NCBI GenBank assembly: GCA_002841395.1
Contig: PGZM01000003.1
Span: 194,554 to 258,553 of the forward strand
Origin: Firmicutes bacterium HGW-Firmicutes-9
GTDB taxonomy: Bacteria; Bacillota; Clostridia; Christensenellales; CAG-138
Length of the DNA stretch: 64,000 bases
Direction: 5' to 3'
Shown: positions 25,081-33,992 of the stretch, piece after piece
Position numbering within the stretch: the stretch's first letter is position 1
Layout: each line of letters opens with the position of its first letter
Made by a program: the position numbers and the translations under genes
Notes under the pieces: model-generated
Told to the model about the DNA's origin: nothing
The model's database searches: none
The model's input: the letters and a program-made list of their open reading frames with translations, nothing else

Positions 25081-25998
25081 CTAGACTCGATCCTGAACTC
25101 TTTGAGTAATTGCTGCGCAGACGTTAGGAAGGTCAGGCATTAGTCTAAATGTGTTGTAACCAAGAGTATTCAAGTAGTCAAGCAGTTCTCCACGAAGAGA
25201 TTTGTGAATCTTAATAACTTGAGATTTTTCTCTGAGCAAAGAAATATGATCATCGGGATTTAAGTTGTATGGTAACATGAACAAACCTTGCTGCATTATG
25301 ATTCTTTGGTTGGATTGATTTGTATCCATGAAACAGATACGTCTTTCTTGGACGGTTGTTTGTAGAAGATGAGTGAAATTTTTCGAATCCGTACTTGTTT
25401 CACAATTATATGAATATAGCGCGTTGGCATAATCTTTAAACATATCCATGTCTGTTGTCTTGTAAAGATACCTAATAAACTCTTGAATAAAGCTATTGCA
25501 TTGATTGGATATAGAATTCGATTCAAAGGTGCCAAAGCGCATCCCTTTAAATACCGGGAAACCTCTTATTACGATATTCTTATCTATGTTGCAAAAACGT
25601 ATATAATAATATTCTCGATCTTCTGGCTCTCTGTAGTTTAGACCTTTATTAGCATATAGAGCGAAACTAAGTGCTATAAATGGATTATATGAAAAATCAA
25701 GTAAGCGAGTTGGTAATCCGTAATGCTGTGCGTAGGAAAGAAAGTCAATTGCATTATTTGCAACGAAATAGAGACTCCCATAGCGCTCAAACTCGTATAG
25801 AAAGGTGCTCTCATGCTTGGATAAGTCTTTATCTCTGATTATATTAGGTAAAAGATGATCTTGTTTCGAGTATCCACGAAACACAAGATTGCCTTGTCGA
25901 GCAAGAAATGTCAAATCTTGAATTAGGGCATCTTTTTCTGTATAGAATTCCCCTATACTCTTTCCATTAACTAAGTAGGGTTTTCTTCGCTCTCCCAT
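25081..25998 (-). CDS. FRG-domain protein, probably horizontally acquired
   Basis: A protein of about 305 aa with the eponymous motif LVFRGYSKQD near residue 40 and the second family motif QHYGLPTRLLDFSYNPFIA near residue 90, both diagnostic of the FRG domain. No signal peptide or membrane segment is seen. The domain's biochemistry is not settled, and it occurs in accessory regions and toxin- or defence-like contexts. The gene is strikingly AT-rich with codons (AAT, ATA, TTA) unlike its GC-rich neighbours, which suggests recent transfer. The ATG at 25998 has only a weak GGTGG before it. Confidence 0.85.
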   Translation of the reverse strand: MGERRKPYLVNGKSIGEFYTEKDALIQDLTFLARQGNLVFRGYSKQDHLLPNIIRDKDLSKHESTFLYEFERYGSLYFVANNAIDFLSYAQHYGLPTRLLDFSYNPFIALSFALYANKGLNYREPEDREYYYIRFCNIDKNIVIRGFPVFKGMRFGTFESNSISNQCNSFIQEFIRYLYKTTDMDMFKDYANALYSYNCETSTDSKNFTHLLQTTVQERRICFMDTNQSNQRIIMQQGLFMLPYNLNPDDHISLLREKSQVIKIHKSLRGELLDYLNTLGYNTFRLMPDLPNVCAAITQRVQDRV

Positions 25999-26084
25999 AA
26001 ACACCACCAAGATGATTTATTGAACTTATATTATCACAATGAATGGTAGGTAAAAAGATTAATTTGTGATAAATATAACATCAA

Positions 26085-26118
26085 GTAACCCCCGCCAGCA
26101 TGCGCCAACGGGGGTTAC
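26085..26118 (-). terminator. hairpin after the DUF2892 gene
   Basis: GTAACCCCCG (26085-26094) pairs with CGGGGGTTAC (26109-26118) over a 14-base loop. Only an AT-rich tail, not a clean U tract, follows on the minus strand. It probably ends the DUF2892/Rieske transcript. Confidence 0.55.
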
Positions 26119-26157
26119 AGTTAACCATCAAAATACGTTATTTGAGGATGAGTGCGG

Positions 26158-26343
26158 TTAGTTTGTCTTAATCTTCAGCAGCGCATACAGCGGGCAGAAC
26201 CCGAAGATGCCGGTTACGAGGGGAATCAGGCCGAGAAGGCCGATCCAGCGGATGCCGCCGGAGAGGAAGAGGATCAGGCTAAGAATCGCTACACCGACGA
26301 CAATACGAATGACGCGGTCAAGATTACTCATATTCTTTTTCAT
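26158..26343 (-). CDS. DUF2892 (YgaP-type transmembrane) protein
   Basis: A 61-aa protein with two membrane helices. It begins MKKNMSNLDRVIRIVVG and ends GIFGFCPLYALLKIKTN, which is the classic DUF2892 pattern with the conserved GFCPLY. The ATG at 26343 follows GAAGGA; the frame is open a further 15 codons without a site. In other bacteria the domain is fused to or paired with rhodanese/sulfur-handling proteins. Here it follows a Rieske protein by about 60 bases. Confidence 0.85.
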   Translation of the reverse strand: MKKNMSNLDRVIRIVVGVAILSLILFLSGGIRWIGLLGLIPLVTGIFGFCPLYALLKIKTN

Positions 26344-26406
26344 AATAATATCCTTCTTTCGTGATGATGCTTGCTCATGGTGTTCCAACTTCGTGGTCGG
26401 ATTGCT

Positions 26407-26736
26407 TCATCCGAGATCCACGAGAATGTCATTTCCTTCTGTCTTAACGGAGAAAGATTTCGCGTTGCCTACGTTCATTTTGATGAACGCGATCTTCGCG
26501 TTACCCAGGTTTTCCCCGGTTCGGACATCAAACTTTGCGCCGTGCCGCGGGCAGGTGACCATAGTTCCATCCAACACCCCTGCTGAGAGATCGCCTCCCA
26601 AATGGGGACACTTGTTGTCCAGCGCGTAGATCGCGCCACCGACGTTGGCCAATAGAATCATCCTGTTCTGAAGCGGGAAACGCTTCATTTCGCCGGGCTT
26701 GAGTTGGTTTGCCTCGGCAACTTTTTCATATGCCAT
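26407..26736 (-). CDS. small Rieske [2Fe-2S] ferredoxin
   Basis: A 109-aa soluble protein with the two Rieske motifs: CPHLGG (near residue 50) and CPRHGAKFD (near residue 70), giving two Cys and two His ligands. It resembles the free Rieske ferredoxins and NirD-like proteins that pass single electrons to partner enzymes. The ATG at 26736 follows GAGGTG. Its partner is not evident; DUF2892 and the divergent ferritin are neighbours. Confidence 0.9.
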   Translation of the reverse strand: MAYEKVAEANQLKPGEMKRFPLQNRMILLANVGGAIYALDNKCPHLGGDLSAGVLDGTMVTCPRHGAKFDVRTGENLGNAKIAFIKMNVGNAKSFSVKTEGNDILVDLG

Positions 26737-26830
26737 CGGAACACACCTCACTTTTATGATCAGTATATCACACGATTTCAAGAAAAACGTGTGCTAGTCA
26801 CATGAATACAATGTATTTTTTGAAAATCGA

Positions 26831-26860
26831 TTGATTTTCGTGATCTGGACACAGTATGAT
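26831..26860 (+). promoter_or_regulatory. possible ferritin promoter
   Basis: TTGATT (26831-26836), 18 bases, TATGAT (26855-26860), about 78 bases upstream of the ferritin ATG. No clear Fur box was seen. Confidence 0.4.
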
Positions 26861-26937
26861 ATCGGTATAAGCGGTATGATAGATACAAACAACGGACCGA
26901 CATGGGAAAATAAATAAGAGAATAGGAGTGAATTTGT

Positions 26938-27450
26938 ATGTTTACCGAAAAAGTTATGAAACTGTTGAACGAACAGATCACGAAGGAGTTTTACTCCGCA
27001 TATCTGTATATTGACTTCGCCAACTACTATGAAGAGCAAGGCCTGAAGGGGTTTGCAAACTGGTTCATGGTACAGGCGCAGGAAGAGCGCGACCACGCAC
27101 TGCTGTTTATCAAATACATGCAGAACAACGAAATCAAAGTCACGCTGGAAGCCATCGGCAAACCCGACGTGGTGATGAAAGAGCATATGGACGCGCTGAA
27201 AGCCTCGCTGACGCACGAGCAGTTCGTCACCGCATCGATCCACACGATCTATGATGCGGCCTATGAGGCGAAGGACTTCCGCACCATGCAGTTCCTCGAC
27301 TGGTTCGTCAAGGAACAGGCGGAAGAAGAGATGAACTCGAACGACAACATCAAGAAGATGGAGCTCTTCGGCACCGACAGCAAGGGCCTCTACATGCTCG
27401 ATCAGGAGATGGGCGCGCGGATGTATACGCCGCCGAGCCTCGTTCTGTAA
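26938..27450 (+). CDS. non-heme ferritin (FtnA-like)
   Basis: A 170-aa four-helix ferritin. Iron-centre residues are in EQITKEFYSAYLYIDFANYY (helix A), AQEERDHALLFIKYM (ExxH, helix B) and FVKEQAEEEMNSND (helix D). It stores iron as ferric mineral and protects against iron-driven oxygen damage. The bacterioferritin haem methionine is not evident. Monocistronic, with its own terminator. Confidence 0.95.
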   Translation: MFTEKVMKLLNEQITKEFYSAYLYIDFANYYEEQGLKGFANWFMVQAQEERDHALLFIKYMQNNEIKVTLEAIGKPDVVMKEHMDALKASLTHEQFVTASIHTIYDAAYEAKDFRTMQFLDWFVKEQAEEEMNSNDNIKKMELFGTDSKGLYMLDQEMGARMYTPPSLVL

Positions 27451-27469
27451 GACAACAACATTGCAACAC

Positions 27470-27499
27470 AAAGACCGCCTGAACAGGCGGTCTTTTTTT
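27470..27499 (+). terminator. ferritin terminator
   Basis: AAGACCGCCTG pairs with CAGGCGGTCTT over a 2-base loop and is followed by seven T. It may also stop the convergent lactonase transcript. Confidence 0.9.
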
Positions 27500-27540
27500 G
27501 CGTTTGTGTTTCTATATGGATGGTGTTTGTAGGATTCAGC

Positions 27541-28641
27541 TTACTCGTAATCCGCAAACAGCACCGCCGTCGGGGATTTGCACGGCGTGCGCTCGATCTC
27601 GGTCAGCTGACCATTGCCCGGATTGATCGCGTAGAGGATCAACTCGTCGGAATCCTGAAATCCGCTGAGCAGATACTTGCCGTCTGGCGTGATGTTGAAA
27701 TCGCGCGGGGTTTTTGCGCCCGCCTGCTGGATGCCGAGCGGTCGAAGCGTGCCGTCCGCCTGCACGCGATAACTTGCGATGCTGTCGTGCCCGCGGTTGC
27801 TGGCGTAGAGGAAAGCACCGTTCGGAGAGAGCTTGATGCACGCGCCGATGGTGTCCGCCACGCACTCGTTGGGCAGCATCGAAAGCGCCTGAAGGAACGA
27901 TGCCTTGCCCGTCTCGCTGTCATAGGCGTAGACGCGAACGGTGTTGCTCAACTCGGTCAAAAGATAGAGATGCTTGCCGCTTTGGTCAAACACAAACTGC
28001 CTCGGGCCATCGCCCGGCTCGGTTTTGATCGTGAGCGCGGGGCTCGGAACCACGCAGCCGCAATCCCAGTCGATGCCGTAGACGAGGACTTCGTCTTTGC
28101 CCAGGTCGGCGACGAGCACATGCTTGCCTTCGGGATCGGGCGTGATCTGATGTACATGCGGGCTGGCCTGACGCTTGGGGTCCGCGCCGCTGCCGTAGTG
28201 CTGCACAAAGCAGGAGGCGGTGCCGAGGCTGCCGTCCGCAAGAACGGGCAGAATCGCGAAGCTGCCGCCGGTGAAGTTCGCAACCAGCAGATGGCTGTCG
28301 TTTGCGGTCAGGCTGACGCAGCAGGCATCCCCGCCGCCGGTCATGCGACGGTTGAGGAAGGTCAGTTCGCCCGTCTTCTCGTTAATCGCGTAGGCTGAAA
28401 CAGCAGCAGACGCTTCTTCGTGATATTCCTTGAGTTCGTTGACGGTGTAGAGGAAACGCTTGTCCGAGCTCAGCGTAAGATAGGTCGGGTTCGGTTTACC
28501 CGTGGCAAACAGGCGCGTGAGATGACCCGCGTCGTCCATGCGAAAGACGGTTACGCCTTCGCCTGTGCCGGGGAGCAGCTCGCCCGTGCCGAGCACGATG
28601 GGCTGCGAGTAACTGCCGATGAATACCAGTCGATTTTTCAT
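27541..28641 (-). CDS. lactonase-family beta-propeller (6-phosphogluconolactonase-like)
   Basis: A 366-aa seven-bladed propeller of the Pgl/YkgB lactonase family. It begins MKNRLVFIGSYSQP. HVHQITPDPEGKHVLVADLG mid-protein and FNITPDGKYLLSGFQDSDE near the end are the family's repeating blade motifs. Members hydrolyse sugar lactones. It is third and last in a leftward group with a HAD phosphatase and a lyxose-isomerase-like protein, which suggests a sugar-acid or lactone intermediate in the catabolic region. The ATG follows AGGAGA. Confidence 0.88.
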   Translation of the reverse strand: MKNRLVFIGSYSQPIVLGTGELLPGTGEGVTVFRMDDAGHLTRLFATGKPNPTYLTLSSDKRFLYTVNELKEYHEEASAAVSAYAINEKTGELTFLNRRMTGGGDACCVSLTANDSHLLVANFTGGSFAILPVLADGSLGTASCFVQHYGSGADPKRQASPHVHQITPDPEGKHVLVADLGKDEVLVYGIDWDCGCVVPSPALTIKTEPGDGPRQFVFDQSGKHLYLLTELSNTVRVYAYDSETGKASFLQALSMLPNECVADTIGACIKLSPNGAFLYASNRGHDSIASYRVQADGTLRPLGIQQAGAKTPRDFNITPDGKYLLSGFQDSDELILYAINPGNGQLTEIERTPCKSPTAVLFADYE

Positions 28642-28688
28642 ATGATTGCGTCTCCTATCATAGATTGAAGTAGACTAATGAACCAGAC

Positions 28689-29516
28689 TTATTTTGCGTT
28701 CAAGATCTGCTGAATCGCCCAGACCGCGCCGTCGTCGTTGTTGCTCGGCGCGATACACGTCGCGGCTTCCTTGACGCTTTCCAGCGCGTTTTCCATCGCG
28801 ATGGAAAGGCCGGCATGGCGGAACATTGCAACGTCCGCGAGTCCGTCGCCGACGGCTGCGGTTTCCTCCGGCGATATGCCGAGATAGTCGCACAGCGCGA
28901 TCAAGCCCGATCCCTTTTCGACACCCTTGTGGTTGACCTCCAACCCGTCGTGAATCGAGGTGACCAGATCGACCGGAAACCCTTCGCAGAATGCGCGCAG
29001 ACGAGGCAGATCGGAAAGATCCTCGAACGAAATATAGACTTTTTCGACGTCCGTCTGCCGCTCTTGCAGCAGCACGCCGATGTCGTCCACCGGCGAACGG
29101 CCTTCGATCAGAGAAGGATGATGCAGAAACTCTGCCGTGTAACGCTCCGATTGCTCCCAGCGCGCACGGTTGACATACGATGTGCCCTCTGCATACACCT
29201 CGGTCATCACGGAGTATTTGCGGGATTCGCGCTCGACTTCGCGCGCGATGGCGAGCGGCAGGTGCTTTTCGTAGAACGCCTTATTGACGCCTGCGTCAAA
29301 TCCGGTTGCACCGTTGCTGACCACAAAGTAGCGAATCCAGGGAAAGCTGCGACGGAAGTCGATCAGCTCGCCCATGCTGCGCCCGGTGTTGATGGAGACG
29401 ATGATACCTGCATCACGGAGGGATTCGACCGCCTGAACGACGGCGGGAGAGAGGGAGAGGTCGCTGCGCACCAGTGTGCCGTCTACGTCCAGTGCGACCA
29501 GTTTGATTTTCGTCAT
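28689..29516 (-). CDS. Cof-type HAD hydrolase (sugar phosphatase-like)
   Basis: A 275-aa HAD superfamily IIB phosphatase. Motif I is LDVDGTLVRSD near residue 8, motif II SINTGRSMGEL, and motif IV GDGLADVAMFRHAG. The Lys of motif III lies in VNHKGVEKGSG. Such enzymes dephosphorylate sugar phosphates. It lies three bases after the lyxose-isomerase-like gene, whose 3' end contains its ribosome binding site, so the two are co-expressed. Confidence 0.9.
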   Translation of the reverse strand: MTKIKLVALDVDGTLVRSDLSLSPAVVQAVESLRDAGIIVSINTGRSMGELIDFRRSFPWIRYFVVSNGATGFDAGVNKAFYEKHLPLAIAREVERESRKYSVMTEVYAEGTSYVNRARWEQSERYTAEFLHHPSLIEGRSPVDDIGVLLQERQTDVEKVYISFEDLSDLPRLRAFCEGFPVDLVTSIHDGLEVNHKGVEKGSGLIALCDYLGISPEETAAVGDGLADVAMFRHAGLSIAMENALESVKEAATCIAPSNNDDGAVWAIQQILNAK

Positions 29517-29519
29517 GCG

Positions 29520-30206
29520 TTAACCTTTCGATGCGGGATATTCGTTGCAGAGCAGCCGATAAGGCGTTTCGTCCTCCTCGATGGTGGAAAAGCGGCCAAG
29601 CGGCTCTAAGAAGCGATTGTCGTTTACATCGTCGTTGCACATGCTCACTTCGCCCAGTAGAACCGGGCCGGAGCCAACCTCGACGTTAAAATCGTGATAC
29701 AGATACGGTTGAATCGAGATGCTCTCGCCGGGCGTCAGGCGAATTTGCGTGCCTGCCGCAACGGTAAACGCGCGCCCGTCGCAATGCAATGTCACGTCGC
29801 TGTCCGCAAGTGTTTCCTCCGGTGTGGAGTTGTAGACCGTGATGAGCACGTTGCCGCCGCCGCGGTTGATGATGTCTTCCATCTTGCTCCAGTGGAAGTG
29901 CATCGGCGAATATTGCCCTTCTTCAATATAAAGAAGCTTCTCCGCGTATGGCTTCGGGTAGACGTCCCGTTTGCCGAAGTTTCCGTTGCGGATGGTCACG
30001 AGCGAAAAGCCCATCTTTGAAAAATCGCCCGCACCGTAGTCGGTCACATCCCAGCCGAGCATGTTGTCGCGGATTTCGTCGAACGAGCTGTCCTTGCTTT
30101 GCCAGTCTTCCGGCGACCATGCGCAAAACGGCGGCAGCGCAAAGCCGTGCTGCTTGGCAAAGGCTTCCATCCGGCGGATCGCCGCGTTGATTTCGGAACG
30201 TTTCAT
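29520..30206 (-). CDS. D-lyxose ketol-isomerase family cupin
   Basis: A 228-aa cupin of the D-lyxose isomerase family. Metal-binding residues are visible in MHFHWSKMEDI (two His and Glu) and IQPYLYHDFNVE (His). Family enzymes interconvert D-lyxose/D-xylulose and D-mannose/D-fructose. It is the first gene of the leftward group and is divergent from a ROK kinase, so an aldose may be isomerised before phosphorylation. The ATG follows AAGGAGA. Confidence 0.88.
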   Translation of the reverse strand: MKRSEINAAIRRMEAFAKQHGFALPPFCAWSPEDWQSKDSSFDEIRDNMLGWDVTDYGAGDFSKMGFSLVTIRNGNFGKRDVYPKPYAEKLLYIEEGQYSPMHFHWSKMEDIINRGGGNVLITVYNSTPEETLADSDVTLHCDGRAFTVAAGTQIRLTPGESISIQPYLYHDFNVEVGSGPVLLGEVSMCNDDVNDNRFLEPLGRFSTIEEDETPYRLLCNEYPASKG

Positions 30207-30295
30207 AATCTATATGTCTCCTTGTGTTTAAAACATGTGAGCAACTGAACTTTAAATAACCTGGGATCAATCGAACGATTTACTTGTGCGCTATC

Positions 30296-30324
30296 ATTCT
30301 AGCGCATTTACGTTTCATATGCAA
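30296..30324 (-). promoter_or_regulatory. promoter of the isomerase-HAD-lactonase operon
   Basis: On the minus strand TTGCAT (30319-30324), 17 bases, TAGAAT (30296-30301). The -35 overlaps the palindrome-like TTTCATATGCAA at 30313-30324. Confidence 0.65.
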
Positions 30325-30351
30325 TGATAGACAGAATTGTTTCATATGAAA
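30313..30351. promoter_or_regulatory. TTTCATATGAAA operator pair between the divergent sugar operons
   Basis: TTTCATATGCAA (30313-30324) and the perfect palindrome TTTCATATGAAA (30340-30351) are 27 bases apart. Related sites occur at 33939 (TTTCACATGATG) upstream of the DeoR gene and at 35738 (TTTCATACGAAA) upstream of the second glycyl radical enzyme. The shared element suggests one regulator for the whole region. Confidence 0.55.
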
Positions 30352-30381
30352 GTAATATTGTTATAATAGTAACGTTTTTCG

Positions 30382-30410
30382 TTGACAGAGACTTTCGCGG
30401 CGACTATACT
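30382..30410 (+). promoter_or_regulatory. promoter of the ROK-glycyl radical enzyme 1 operon
   Basis: TTGACA (30382-30387), 17 bases, TATACT (30405-30410). A second possible -10 (TATAAT) lies at 30362-30367, closer to the operator pair. Confidence 0.7.
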
Positions 30411-30455
30411 GAGTCTGGATAAGAACGACATTTCAAGCGCGAAAGAGGGAACGGT

Positions 30456-31397
30456 ATGAAGAGCGGATACGTCATCGGAATCGACGCGGGCGGCACAAAA
30501 GTCGCCTACGGACTGTTCAACCCGGCGGGAGAGCGGATTGACCGTGCGCAACACCCGACGGATGTCTGCGCCACGGGAGAATCGTTTTCCGACACACTGG
30601 TCGAGAATATTCAGGCGATTCTTGCGCGCAACAACATGAAGGACAGCGATCTCGACGGAATCGGCATCTGCATGCCGTCGTTCATCCTCTTTGACGAAGG
30701 CGTTGTACTGATGACCTCGGCCATGCCGGGCATCAAACAGTTTCCGATGCGGGACTACCTGCGCGAGCGGCTGCACACCAACATCGTGTTGGACAACGAC
30801 AGCAACGCGGCGGCGCTTGCCGAATATCGCAGAGGCGCAGGCAGGGGCAGCCGGCACCTCGTCTACATCACAGCGGGGACGGGCCTCGGCAGCGGGATCA
30901 TCATCGACGGTAGGCTGTTTCGCGGAAGCTACGGCTGGGCGGGCGAATGCGGGCACATGCTCGCAACGCCGGACGAAGGTCTGATGTGCGGCTGCGAAAA
31001 CCGCGGGTGCTTTATGAGCTACGCTTCCGGCCGCGCCATGAGCGCGCATGTGCGCGGGCAGATGACCTACTGCAACACGACGATCCTCACGCCTGAAACG
31101 GCGGACGGCGAGCATGTTTTAGAAGCTTATCATCAAAATGACGCGCTCGCGATTGAAACCATCGAAACCATCGCGCACTACCTCGGCGTTTGCGCGTTTA
31201 ACATCTATCAAATGCTCAACATCAACCGCTTTGTCTTCGGCGGCGGGCTGACCAACTTTGGCGACGTGCTCTTTGACCGCGTCAAGGCGGAGTTTGACAA
31301 ATACAACCACATCCCGCTGCCCGTGGAGTTTAAACTCGCGGAGCTCGGTGGAGATATCGGACTCATCGGCGCTGCGGAATTTGTCCGCGAGGCGTAA
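30456..31397 (+). CDS. ROK-family sugar kinase
   Basis: A 313-aa ROK protein. The phosphate-binding motif IGIDAGGTKVAYGLF is at the N terminus, the catalytic Asp lies in LDNDSNAAALAE, and the ROK zinc/sequence motif reads CGCENRGCFMSYASG. No N-terminal helix-turn-helix is present, so it is an enzyme rather than a NagC-type repressor. It probably phosphorylates a hexose or N-acylhexosamine. The following glycyl radical enzyme starts 34 bases later, so they are co-transcribed. Confidence 0.92.
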   Translation: MKSGYVIGIDAGGTKVAYGLFNPAGERIDRAQHPTDVCATGESFSDTLVENIQAILARNNMKDSDLDGIGICMPSFILFDEGVVLMTSAMPGIKQFPMRDYLRERLHTNIVLDNDSNAAALAEYRRGAGRGSRHLVYITAGTGLGSGIIIDGRLFRGSYGWAGECGHMLATPDEGLMCGCENRGCFMSYASGRAMSAHVRGQMTYCNTTILTPETADGEHVLEAYHQNDALAIETIETIAHYLGVCAFNIYQMLNINRFVFGGGLTNFGDVLFDRVKAEFDKYNHIPLPVEFKLAELGGDIGLIGAAEFVREA

Positions 31398-31431
31398 CCA
31401 GGCAAGGATCAACAAACAGGAGAAACGATAC

Positions 31432-33867
31432 ATGGAAGCATTGACAAACGCAACGGAATATAGCAACCCGCAGGAATACTTCGGCCCGCTCAACGAGCGC
31501 ACCGCGCGGATTCGCGCGCGCCTACTGGACACACAGCCGACGGTGGATACGCAGCGGGCGCTGCTAACCACGGAGAGCTACCGCGCGCACGAGCAGGATC
31601 AGGTGGTCTTGCGCCGCGCATATATGCTAGACAATGTTCTGCGCAACATGAGCATCTACATCGATCCCGATGCGCTGCTGGTCGGCAATCAGGCATCGAG
31701 CGACCGCAGCGCGCCGATCTTCCCCGAATACGCGATGGATTGGGTGATCAAGGAGCTGGACGCGTTTGACAAGCGCGACGGCGATCGCTTCACCATCACG
31801 GAGGAAAACAAGCAGATTCTGCGTGATATCTATCCATACTGGAAAGGCCGCACCCTGCAGGACAAGGGTTACGCCGCGTTTCCGGAGCAGGCACGTTTGT
31901 TTTACGATCTTGGCATCATCAAAACCGAGGGTAACATCACCTCGGGCGATGCGCACATCGCGGTTGAATACGCCAGAATCCTGCGCGAAGGGCTCGACGG
32001 TTATCGCGCGCGTGTGCTGGAACAGCAGGAGAAGCTGGAACTTGCGAACTTTGAAGACCTCAAAAAGAGCTATTTCTACCGTTCGATTTTAATCGTTCTT
32101 GACGCCGTAGAGGCGTTCTCGCTGCGCTATGCTACGCTCGCGGAAGAGCAGGCAAAGACGGCTGCGCCGGAACGCGCGGTGGAACTGCTGGAGATCGCCC
32201 GCATCTGCCGCAAGGTGCCGATGCAGCCCGCCGAGAGCTTCCATGAAGCGCTCCAGAGCGTCTGGCTGCTGCACGTCGTGCTCCAGATTGAGAGCAACGG
32301 GCATTCGCTCTCTTACGGGCGCATGGATCAATACGTCTACCCGCTTTACGAAAAAAGTCGCGCGGAGGGCATGAGCGAGGAACGCGCCTGCGAGCTGCTT
32401 GAAAACCTCTGGCTCCGCACCTTTACGGTCAACAAGATTCGGTCTTGGTCGCACACACGGTTTTCCGCGGGTAGCCCGCTGTATCAGAACGTCACCGTCG
32501 GTGGACAGACCGTAGACGGCAAAGACGCGGTCAACGAGCTGAGTTATAAGATTCTCAAGACGGTCGCGCGCTGCCATTTGCCGCAGCCGAACCTTACGGT
32601 TCGCTACCACAAAGGTTTGAGCGACGCGTTTATGCAGGAGTGTATTCAGGTGATCCGCTGCGGATTCGGCATGCCCGCGTTCAACAGCGACGAGATCATC
32701 ATCCCTTCGTTCCTGAACATCGGAGTCGCGAAAAAGGACGCATACAACTACAGCGCCATCGGCTGCGTCGAGGTGGCGGTTCCCGGCAAGTGGGGCTACC
32801 GCTGCACGGGCATGAGCTTCCTCAACTTCCCGAAAACGCTGATGATCGCGCTCAACGACGGCATCGACATCGACAGCGGCAAGCGCGTGTTTGCGGGTAC
32901 GGGTCACTTCCTCAACATGGAGAAGTTTGACAACGTGATGAAGGCCTGGGACATCTTTGTGCGCGAATTCTGCCGTCAGGCGGTGATCCTCGACTCCTCC
33001 GCCGACATGGTGCTGGAGCAGGAGGTGCCGGATATCCTCTGCTCCGCGTTGACGGAGGACTGCATCGCGCGCGGCAAGCACCTCAAAGAAGGCGGAGCGG
33101 TATATGACTTCATCAGCGATCTGCAGGTCGGCATCGCAAACCTCGGTGACTCGCTTGCGGCGATCAAAAAGACGGTCTATGAAGACAAGAGCGTCACAAG
33201 AGAAGAACTCTGGAACGCGCTGTTGACCGATTTTGCAGGCGAGCGCGGGGAAGAGATTCGAAAGCTCCTGCTCGCCGTACCGAAGTTCGGCAACGACGAC
33301 GACTATGTGGACAGCCTCGTGGTGGAAGGCTATGACAGCTACATCGACGAGCTGAAGAAGTATAAAAACACGCGGTACGGGCGCGGCCCCATCGGCGGCA
33401 CCTACTATGCGGGCACGAGCTCCATCTCCGCCAACGTTCCGCAGGGCGCGGGCACCTGCGCCACGCCCGACGGGCGGCACAAGGGCGACCCGCTGGCCGA
33501 GGGCTGCTCGCCCACGCACGCGGCGGACGTCAACGGCCCAACCGCGGTGTTCAAAAGCGTGAGCAAGCTCCGTACGGATAAGATCACCGGCGGCGTACTG
33601 CTGAATCAGAAGGTCGCGCCGAGCATGCTCGAAAAACCGCGCGACCGGCAGAAGCTGCTTATGCTGCTGCGTACGTTCTTCAACGCGCTCAAGGGTTTTC
33701 ATGTGCAGTTTAACGTAGTCTCACGCGAGACGATGCTGGACGCGCAGATTCACCCCGAACAGCACAAGGACCTGATCGTCCGCGTGGCGGGATACTCCGC
33801 ATTCTTCAACGTGCTTTCGCGTCAGACGCAGGACGACATCATCGCCCGAACCGAGCAGGTGCTGTAA
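31432..33867 (+). CDS. glycyl radical enzyme 1 (PFL/dehydratase superfamily)
   Basis: An 811-aa glycyl radical enzyme. The thiyl cysteine is Cys445 in YSAIGCVEVAVPGKWGYR, with Glu447 beside it; the Cys-x-Glu arrangement marks eliminases/dehydratases and decarboxylases rather than pyruvate formate-lyase (Cys-Cys). The radical Gly787 lies in RVAGYSAFFNVLS, 25 residues from the end. It may act on a polyol, sugar or similar diol. The closest characterised subfamily cannot be decided by eye. No activase is adjacent; the only one in the window is at 38187. The ATG follows CAGGAG; upstream in-frame sequence to 31258 is inside the ROK gene. Confidence 0.93.
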   Translation: MEALTNATEYSNPQEYFGPLNERTARIRARLLDTQPTVDTQRALLTTESYRAHEQDQVVLRRAYMLDNVLRNMSIYIDPDALLVGNQASSDRSAPIFPEYAMDWVIKELDAFDKRDGDRFTITEENKQILRDIYPYWKGRTLQDKGYAAFPEQARLFYDLGIIKTEGNITSGDAHIAVEYARILREGLDGYRARVLEQQEKLELANFEDLKKSYFYRSILIVLDAVEAFSLRYATLAEEQAKTAAPERAVELLEIARICRKVPMQPAESFHEALQSVWLLHVVLQIESNGHSLSYGRMDQYVYPLYEKSRAEGMSEERACELLENLWLRTFTVNKIRSWSHTRFSAGSPLYQNVTVGGQTVDGKDAVNELSYKILKTVARCHLPQPNLTVRYHKGLSDAFMQECIQVIRCGFGMPAFNSDEIIIPSFLNIGVAKKDAYNYSAIGCVEVAVPGKWGYRCTGMSFLNFPKTLMIALNDGIDIDSGKRVFAGTGHFLNMEKFDNVMKAWDIFVREFCRQAVILDSSADMVLEQEVPDILCSALTEDCIARGKHLKEGGAVYDFISDLQVGIANLGDSLAAIKKTVYEDKSVTREELWNALLTDFAGERGEEIRKLLLAVPKFGNDDDYVDSLVVEGYDSYIDELKKYKNTRYGRGPIGGTYYAGTSSISANVPQGAGTCATPDGRHKGDPLAEGCSPTHAADVNGPTAVFKSVSKLRTDKITGGVLLNQKVAPSMLEKPRDRQKLLMLLRTFFNALKGFHVQFNVVSRETMLDAQIHPEQHKDLIVRVAGYSAFFNVLSRQTQDDIIARTEQVL

Positions 33868-33894
33868 AATCCTGTTCCGGTTTTGCGCCGTCGC

Positions 33895-33923
33895 TTGGAA
33901 AGTCTTTCGCGTACTGTTATAAT
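33895..33923 (+). promoter_or_regulatory. promoter of the DeoR regulator, with operator-like site
   Basis: TTGGAA (33895-33900), 17 bases, TATAAT (33918-33923). TTTCACATGATG (33939-33950) follows near the expected transcript start, a degenerate copy of the region's shared palindrome. Confidence 0.65.
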
Positions 33924-33992
33924 AGTGGCACCAAGCTGTTTCACATGATGGAGCAGAACTGGCAATATGAAAGATCGTACAGGAGTAAACGC

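Noticed and set aside
31258-31431. N-terminal extension of glycyl radical enzyme 1
   Set aside because: It overlaps the end of the ROK gene in another frame and lacks a ribosome binding site; AGGAG precedes the ATG at 31432.
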